Source: Melampsora larici-populina 98AG31 (lineage: Eukaryota > Basidiomycota > Pucciniomycetes > Pucciniales > Melampsoraceae). From it: DNA of 64,000 nt. The stretch lies in assembly GCF_000204055.1 (NCBI RefSeq), contig NW_006768813.1:322606-386605 (forward strand), given 5' to 3'. Made by a program: the position numbers and the translations under genes. This document shows positions 58,118-64,000 of the stretch, one piece after another. Position 1 is the stretch's first letter. Each line of letters begins with the position of its first letter. The notes under the pieces were generated by a model, which was given only the letters and a program-made list of their open reading frames with translations, was not told the DNA's origin and searched no databases.

Positions 58118-58468
58118 TGTAAGGTTCTCGTGAGAACCTTCACTAGCGTCCGGATGATACTCCGGCACGACTTCTCTTGAGAGCACGATTGGACAAATTA
58201 CTTAGAACCTCGTTATATGAATTACAATCTGGTTCCAGGAAGTCCCAATAAAGGCTCTCGGAGGAGTCAGTAAAACCCCAGCAATACAAAAGAACAATAA
58301 AACAATAAGAGAAAACGCTCACCTGGTTCCAGGAAGTCCCAATAAAGGCTCTCGGAGGAGTGAAGACTTCCTAGAACCGGGCGTGGAGCAAGAAGGTATA
58401 GCACTGCCTATCTAATCCCATAGTCCAAATCCCATAAGTCCAACCTGTACTTGTGTGTACTCCTTACA
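58118..58468 (-). repeat. 3' LTR of the second gypsy element
   Basis: The segment begins TGTAAGG and ends CCTTACA. On the minus strand it directly follows the purine tract AGGAGGGAAGGG (58469-58480). Those features define a 351-bp LTR even though its partner lies beyond the right edge. Inside is an exact 39-bp direct repeat, 58229-58267 and 58323-58361, starting CTGGTTCCAGGAAGTCCC. The stem AAGGTTCTCGTGAGAACCTT sits at the LTR edge. Confidence 0.75.
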
Positions 58469-58893
58469 CCCTTCCCTCCTAAAAATAAAAGTCTAACCGT
58501 CTTCAACCAAAATATGAAGTAGAAACCAAAACAATTCAAACACAAAAAAATTGGCATAACTCGCCCCTCAAAAAGTGACCATAACTCGTCCCTGAGAAAG
58601 CAAACCTGTTGTTAAGAGAGAAAAAAAATAGAACTAAAGTTGAAAGGAAAAAAGAAGAGAAAAAGAGAAAAAGATGAGAAAAGCAGAAATAATGATCTTG
58701 AGGTCGTAATGATTTCTTTGTTTAAATCTAATATATATTGAAATTGAAATATGAATTAATGAAATCTTGAATCTTGAGTATTGGGTCTTGCATTTGAGGT
58801 ATGTCTTAGTCGTGTTAATCATAAATAATTTCGTGCCACGTGGCCTTTTGAGTCTTGTTGTGTTAGATTACCTGTTATTTAGGAGAGAACCTT

Positions 58894-59345
58894 GCTTGCC
58901 AGCTGTTTCATTTAATAGATTGATTGTAAGGGAAATATCAAACTCACTTGCGGGGGTGCTAATGCAATAAATGCACACCCCCTTGTCAACGTCCTAGCTT
59001 GCCTCAAAGGCATCCAGATCCTGGTCCCATGAGGTTGTTTTCGGCCGAGACAAAGCCACTGTTGTGACTGCAACCTTCCTCGTATGCTACTACTCCTTGA
59101 TGTATGTCTTGATTTTCGCGTAAGGTTCTGTTATTTTGGAGGAAACAAAGCTTGCCAACCACTTCTTTACTACATGAATCAAAAGAAATAACAAACTCAC
59201 TTGCGGGGGTGCTAGCGCAATAATTGCACACCCCCTCGTCACTTTTCGTAGCGTGCCCCAAAGGCTCCTGTCCAGGACCGTATGGAGTTGTTTTCCGAAC
59301 GGACGAAACCGTGTTGACGGCTGCAATGCTTGGTTCGCCTACATC
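58894..59345 (-). repeat. Two ~256-bp modules with conserved hairpin (copies D-E)
   Basis: Copies start GCTTGCC at 58894 and 59150. Hairpin stems are GGGGGTG/CACCCCC at 58952-58982 and at 59205-59235, each with inner TGC/GCA pairs. Flanking words AACTCACTTGCGGGGG and CCTAGCKTGCC or CGTAGCGTGCCCCAAAGGC match the modules at 25.5-26.2 kb. Copy E is translated as the C-terminal extension of the polyprotein (PLGHATKSDEGVCNYC, ASEFVISF, VVGKLCFL). Copy D lies just after the stop codon but still reads DKGVCIYC, ASEFDIS, ETAGK in one frame. Confidence 0.85.
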
Positions 59346-62300
59346 GACATCTCTTCCATGATAAAGTTTCAATTTCGAAATGTGAAAAATCGGATGCGTA
59401 GAGTCCTCCAGTTGGAGTTGTAGACGAAAATCTCGACCTGCATTCAGTACTTCTTGAACTTCGTAAGGTCCATCATAGCGCGCGCGGAGTTTCTTTGTTG
59501 GACGTCCCTTTCCTCCTACAACCTGTTGTCGATCAGTACTGTCGACCATGACCCAATCACCTACGCCAAAAGGTGTGCCCTCTCGACGCCGTTGATTATA
59601 TTGCAAAGCCTGATCCACACGACTGCACCACACTCGGTCCCTCCACGTCGCCCACTCCGATTCCCGACGCTCAATCCAGTGTTTCACGTCATCAGTGTCA
59701 GTATCAGAGGGACTTTGAATAGGAAAGAGTCGCGGAATTCGCCCATATACAAAGTGGAACGGAGAGACACCGGTTGACGCGTTAATCGCTGAATTGATAG
59801 CGAATTCGGCTAATGGTAAGGATTGTTGCCACTTCCCATGCTTGTCTCCAGCGAAATGTCTCAATATTTGACCCACGGTTTTGTTTGACCTCTCGCTCCG
59901 GCCATCTGCTTGCGGGTGGTAAGCCGTCGATAATTGAATACGCACACCCAGCAGTTCGTGTAGCCGTTGCCAAAACTTGGAGGTCCAGGCTTTGTCACGA
60001 TCTCCAATAATTGACTCTGGCAGACCAAAAATCGAAGACCAAGCCGTGAACAATCGGCTCGCTGACCGTTCCGCTGTATCTCGTTGTGAAGCTGGAATGA
60101 GACGCACAAAACCCGTAAGTCGACAAGTGCAAGAAAGTATCATATCATACCCCGACACTTTTGGGAAAGGCCCTATGAAATCAATGGCTATTGATTGCAT
60201 TGGTTGAGTAGGTAATGCAGTACTCTGTAGTTTGCCGGTCGTCGATGTTGTTCTTGCCTTGTTGCGTTGACATGAATCGCACGAGCGTAGCTGATCCTCA
60301 ACCTCCTTTGAAATACTTGGCCAAAAGAAGGTACTTCTGAGACGTGCTAATGTTTTTCGAATGCCAAGGTGTCCTAATGCAGTGTGTGCTTGCTCAATGA
60401 AATCCTGACGCAAACTTCCATGCAGTGGGATGACCAATCTGCCATCCAAGTACATCAGGTCTTCTTTTATGATACAATCTTCTCGTAGCGGTAGCACCTT
60501 ACGAAGTTTTTTGCAGAAAGAATCCTGAGCGTAACCTTCCTTAATGGCCTCCAGTTCCAAATCTCCTAATCTCGCGCGAACTTCATACGCCGCCAAGTCC
60601 TCCCGTCGTGAGAGTGCGTCAGCAACAGAGTTATGTTCTCCTTTGAGGTACTTGAAGTCTAGGTCGAACTGCGACAAAGTTTCCAACCAACGGGCTTGTC
60701 GTCGGCTCAGATTACGCTGTGTGAGTAGATTTGTCAATGAATGATGGTCTGACATCACATTAACGCGCATTCCCAATAGCAGTAAACGCCATTTATTCAG
60801 CGCGTTGATAACCGCTAAGAGTTCTTGCTCGTGTACCGGGTAGTTCTTCTCCGCAGGATTCATCGTCCGACTTTCATAAGCAATTGGAGATGCCGTCTCC
60901 CATTCGAGACCTTGGAATAGTGCTGCACCTAGCCCATTCCCACTAGCATCCGTGAATAGCCAGAGAGGTTCATTTGAGTCATAGTCAAGGTTGCGTAGGA
61001 CTGGTAGCGTTGTAATTAATCTCTTGATGTTATTGAAAGCCGTTTCTTCTGCTTTCCCCCATTGGAATGGCTTGCCTTTCAAAGAGGTACTTGTCAGCGG
61101 TGATAAGGTGCCTACATAATGAGAAAGTCCATCAATGAACTTCTTCATCCATTGCACAGTACCTAAGAACTTAAGGAGTTGCTTTGAGCTCGTTGGCGAA
61201 GACCATTTTGAGATCTTCTCAACCTTTTCGTCATCAGGACATATACCAGCTTCACTGATTTGATGCCCAAGAAATGTGATTTCCTTTCTGAACAACTTAC
61301 TCTTCTTGACTGAGCAATACAATTTAGCTCCACGCAACCGCTCCAACACCTGACGTAAATGATCATCATGTTCTTTGACTGTTTGTGAAAAAATCACAAT
61401 ATCATCAATATAAACAACGCATATCTTGCCTATTAAATCCCCCAAAATTTCCTCATTTCTTGCCTGATGCGTGGCCGGGCCGTTGGTAAGTCCCATTGGC
61501 ATCACCACCCATTCATATAATCCCCACGGCGTCTTCACCGCCGTCAGCGGAATGTCCTCCTCTCTCATACGATCTTGGTAAAAGGAACTGATCTGATCCA
61601 CCACCGACCACACCTTCCCTGTTGCTACTAACCGCACTGCTTCATCCACATTTGGTAGTGGGGAACGGTCCTTGACCGTATACTTGTTCAGTCTTCGATA
61701 GTCGCACACCCATCTTGGCAATTCCGATAGGTCCTTCTTGGCAATTATCATAGATGGTGACGCATATTGGCTCTGGGAACGTCGAAGTCGTCCAGCTTTG
61801 ACATGATTGTCCAGGAGTTGTTTCCACGCATCCAGATATTTTCGTGGATATCCATATTGCTTTTCGTTAATCACAACGTTAGGATCAGTCAAAATGATCT
61901 TGTGTCTCACTTTTCTCTTTTCATCCGGTAATCCTTCCGGGAATGTTTCATCCGGTACCTCATCTTCCTCCACCGGAGGAAGCTCGGCCGGGAAAAGGTC
62001 TTCAAAGTCCTTGAAGACTCTAGCCTCACGATCACTAAAGTCTTGCGCCTTGATGATCTTATCAAGATTCTCAATAGCACATAGCACCCTGTTCAATTTT
62101 GATTGCATTACTTTTTCATAAAAAACTTTTCCAGATGATGTATGTAGCACACAACGCCGGTGGAGTGAAATGTCTAGCTTGAACTTTGTTAAAAACGGCG
62201 ACCCAAGAATCATGTCGTATGAAGAGCTTAGAGGCGCCAGTTTGAAAAAAACCGCCCCAAAACGCGTACTAGGATTTTCGCACTTAAGGTTAGCCATCGC

Positions 62301-64000
62301 GAACTCCTTCAATACCAAAGGAGCACCTTCTGTAGGAATAGCTAGGCGTACCTCGACCGGTGAAATCAGTGGTCTTCGGGGTATATTCAATTCACGCGCT
62401 ATCTTGTCTGATAAAAGATTCGTGCCCGCCCCTGAATCAATAAGAGCACGGACAGTTCGCCCATTACACATCAGTTCTAGGATAATAGGTGTCACAGAAC
62501 TCGAAGGTACGCACCCCGCTTCTTCGTTCGCCAGATCTTGTATTTGATTTGCCTGAAATTGATCCGCTTCTGCGTATGCCGCAATATCCTCCGTGAACAT
62601 GTCGACCACATCCTCAACAGCCGCTACTCTTGCTACAGCTGGTGTGCCCGGTGGTCGTCCCGCTGGCCTTTGTGTTGCAGCTCCCGCAGGCGTTGATGTA
62701 GTCGTCGTAGGAATTGTGCGCTGAGGTCTCGGTCCAGGATTGAAATCAGATGGAACAGATAAAAACCGAGGGTTGCGTTGTGTACAGTTGGGATTGTTAC
62801 ACTTTGTCTTGCAAGTCGCGCAAATACCTGTTCTTCTGAGGTATTCATGATTCCTCCAGGCATTATCAGCACGCTCGTTGTCTGACCGTTGTCGAGGAGG
62901 AGGCGCCGTTCGTACATTACTCGATGTTGATAGAGAAGAATTCGCAACATTCGAACTAGCTTTGGATTTCGACGAAGGGTCCATTATGAGGCGACTGTTG
63001 ATCAAGAGTCGGTAGATACCGTCCGCGGCGTCTTTGAAGACTGGGAACGAGAATGAAGGTACCAGCAAGAGTTTGTCCCGTTCTATCCAATCCTTCAGCA
63101 GTTGCGGCGCTCCCCAAGTGATATGTTGCGCCAGATGTCGATCCGTGACTTGCCCAAAAGGTTTGATGAGTCTATGTATCGCTTGAGCTCGCTTGACATA
63201 CTGATCGAAGTTCTCTCCCGGTTTAATTTCAAGCCGTCGAAGGGCGTTTTCAGTGTCCGTCAGCCAGGCATAAGGTAAAGTCCCCATCGCCATCAACTCC
63301 ATCGCACCTTCCCAAGATTGTCGTTTAAGCTCGTCCTTGTTAGCTTGGTACCACGATGCCATTTCTTCATCGTTTAACAGGGAACCCAACAACTTCAACT
63401 TTTCACGATCGTCTATTAAGTTTTTGATTTCGAATGTCTCTTCAATAAGACTTCGCCAATGAAAAAGATCCGCTGGTTTGCCGAATTTGCCGGTGAATTT
63501 AGGCAAATCGCTTAACTTGATGCGATCAGCCGTCACAGAGATGGGAACCTCAGGAAATGAAGGATGCTGAGCTGGCACATGGTCTTGATGAACTTCTCGA
63601 TCATGCGCAGCTGATCTCGCAGATTGATTCGGCGCCGGCGAGTACTCTGTTGCCAAAGGTGAAGGATGAGCCAATAATGTCCTAAGACCAGCTGGAGTAG
63701 ATTGAACTGGGTGACGTCTTGACGAAGCCTCGTGTCCTGCTGTTTCCTCAGCCCAGCTAACTCGTTGATGAGTAGCATGGGTCCCAGGCGGTTGCTCGTC
63801 TTGTACGTGATCCTCCGTTGTTCTCTGCGCGCTAGCAGGACGAGATGCTTGCTGATTACGTGCCAAGGGTGTTGGCGAAGTCGGCGTCTGATTCAGGTAC
63901 CGGCTAAAAGTATTCGACCCTGCTGGTTGCGTCGTCTCCCCTTGCACTAAGTCATCGTCTGCGGCTGATTCCCGAGGAGGTGGTTCACGACCTCGCTCGG
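59004..64000 (-). CDS. Gag-pol polyprotein, 5' end outside the window
   Basis: The frame is open from the right edge to TGA at 59004 (at least 1660 codons); no ATG appears inside the window end, so the start is missing. Domains in order: gag capsid region (FTGKFGKPADLFHWRSLIEE); a Cys-rich knuckle (CATCKTKCNNPNC); aspartic protease (LIDSGAGTNLLSD, DMILGSPFL); RT with CDYRRLNKYTVKDRSPLP and YIDD near 61405; RNase H (LWLFTDASGNGLGAALF); integrase zinc finger (H-x3-H, CDSCQRNK); and integrase core with Asp in AIDFIGPFP, Asp in IIGDRDKAW and Glu in GRSERSNKT. It ends in a non-chromodomain tail HPIFHISKLKLYHGRD plus a repeat-module extension of about 120 residues. It provides all functions for copying and integration. 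No internal lesion is visible. Confidence 0.93.
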   Translation of the reverse strand, partial: ERGREPPPRESAADDDLVQGETTQPAGSNTFSRYLNQTPTSPTPLARNQQASRPASAQRTTEDHVQDEQPPGTHATHQRVSWAEETAGHEASSRRHPVQSTPAGLRTLLAHPSPLATEYSPAPNQSARSAAHDREVHQDHVPAQHPSFPEVPISVTADRIKLSDLPKFTGKFGKPADLFHWRSLIEETFEIKNLIDDREKLKLLGSLLNDEEMASWYQANKDELKRQSWEGAMELMAMGTLPYAWLTDTENALRRLEIKPGENFDQYVKRAQAIHRLIKPFGQVTDRHLAQHITWGAPQLLKDWIERDKLLLVPSFSFPVFKDAADGIYRLLINSRLIMDPSSKSKASSNVANSSLSTSSNVRTAPPPRQRSDNERADNAWRNHEYLRRTGICATCKTKCNNPNCTQRNPRFLSVPSDFNPGPRPQRTIPTTTTSTPAGAATQRPAGRPPGTPAVARVAAVEDVVDMFTEDIAAYAEADQFQANQIQDLANEEAGCVPSSSVTPIILELMCNGRTVRALIDSGAGTNLLSDKIARELNIPRRPLISPVEVRLAIPTEGAPLVLKEFAMANLKCENPSTRFGAVFFKLAPLSSSYDMILGSPFLTKFKLDISLHRRCVLHTSSGKVFYEKVMQSKLNRVLCAIENLDKIIKAQDFSDREARVFKDFEDLFPAELPPVEEDEVPDETFPEGLPDEKRKVRHKIILTDPNVVINEKQYGYPRKYLDAWKQLLDNHVKAGRLRRSQSQYASPSMIIAKKDLSELPRWVCDYRRLNKYTVKDRSPLPNVDEAVRLVATGKVWSVVDQISSFYQDRMREEDIPLTAVKTPWGLYEWVVMPMGLTNGPATHQARNEEILGDLIGKICVVYIDDIVIFSQTVKEHDDHLRQVLERLRGAKLYCSVKKSKLFRKEITFLGHQISEAGICPDDEKVEKISKWSSPTSSKQLLKFLGTVQWMKKFIDGLSHYVGTLSPLTSTSLKGKPFQWGKAEETAFNNIKRLITTLPVLRNLDYDSNEPLWLFTDASGNGLGAALFQGLEWETASPIAYESRTMNPAEKNYPVHEQELLAVINALNKWRLLLLGMRVNVMSDHHSLTNLLTQRNLSRRQARWLETLSQFDLDFKYLKGEHNSVADALSRREDLAAYEVRARLGDLELEAIKEGYAQDSFCKKLRKVLPLREDCIIKEDLMYLDGRLVIPLHGSLRQDFIEQAHTALGHLGIRKTLARLRSTFFWPSISKEVEDQLRSCDSCQRNKARTTSTTGKLQSTALPTQPMQSIAIDFIGPFPKVSGYDMILSCTCRLTGFVRLIPASQRDTAERSASRLFTAWSSIFGLPESIIGDRDKAWTSKFWQRLHELLGVRIQLSTAYHPQADGRSERSNKTVGQILRHFAGDKHGKWQQSLPLAEFAINSAINASTGVSPFHFVYGRIPRLFPIQSPSDTDTDDVKHWIERRESEWATWRDRVWCSRVDQALQYNQRRREGTPFGVGDWVMVDSTDRQQVVGGKGRPTKKLRARYDGPYEVQEVLNAGRDFRLQLQLEDSTHPIFHISKLKLYHGRDVDVGEPSIAAVNTVSSVRKTTPYGPGQEPLGHATKSDEGVCNYCASTPASEFVISFDSCSKEVVGKLCFLQNNRTLRENQDIHQGVVAYEEGCSHNSGFVSAENNLMGPGSGCL

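Larger units (their letters stand above)
58118..64000 (-). mobile_element. Ty3/gypsy LTR retrotransposon with open gag-pol frame, cut by the window edge
   Basis: The element comprises the 3' LTR (58118-58468), a purine tract, a 3' region with two copies of the shared 260-bp module, and one gag-pol frame running from the right edge to 59004. Its integrase lacks the chromodomain seen in the other element, and its RT, protease and zinc-finger sequences are different, so it belongs to another gypsy lineage. The long uninterrupted frame, in contrast to every other transposon here, suggests a recent insertion. Confidence 0.85.

Overview
The window looks like a repeat-rich stretch of a rust-fungus genome (Pucciniales, most likely Puccinia or a close relative). 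The reasons are the many 60-120 bp GT-AG introns, a CBM-less GH7 cellulase, a fungal NHA1-type antiporter, and dense nested transposons of fungal type whose inactivating changes look mostly like C-to-T transitions. The genus is an inference; no database search was possible. Only three clearly host-like genes are visible.

Layout. 0.8-6 kb, minus strand: a large Ser/Pro/His-rich protein in three exons (about 1283 aa), unrecognised. 6-10.3 kb: intergenic with only small ORFs. 10.3-14.2 kb, plus strand: an eight-exon CPA1-family Na+/H+ antiporter (about 1104 aa) with a long hydrophilic tail. 14.2-22 kb: AT-rich repeat territory with a 1.1-kb TIR element (7-bp target duplication) and a large imperfect palindrome. 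22.1-28.4 kb: a complete but mutated Ty3/gypsy chromovirus (minus strand) with 193-bp LTRs and a primer-binding site complementary to its own LTR, which suggests self-priming. 28.4-29.7 kb: two small TIR elements.

29.7-49.4 kb reads as one Russian doll. An older element of roughly 2.6 kb, with about 300-bp terminal inverted repeats and a TA target duplication, has been expanded to about 19.7 kb by at least four insertions: a 1.36-kb TIR element, a 10-kb Helitron (RepHel plus one or two OB-fold-like accessory genes), a 0.8-kb CACTA-type foldback element, and a 5-kb Tc1/mariner-like element carrying its transposase and a second six-exon gene of unknown function.

49.9-51.8 kb, minus strand: a GH7 cellobiohydrolase whose reading frame and conserved SLWDD motif are restored only if a one-nucleotide exon is used. 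51.8-58.1 kb: a TIR element and a decayed hAT transposase. 58.1-64 kb: a second Ty3/gypsy element (minus strand) with a single long open gag-pol frame that runs off the right edge.

The two gypsy elements belong to different lineages but share an approximately 260-bp tandemly repeated module. It encodes an approximately 85-aa repeat and contains a hairpin whose stem is kept by compensating base changes. This module, the one-nucleotide exon and the second gene in the mariner element are the observations most worth following up.
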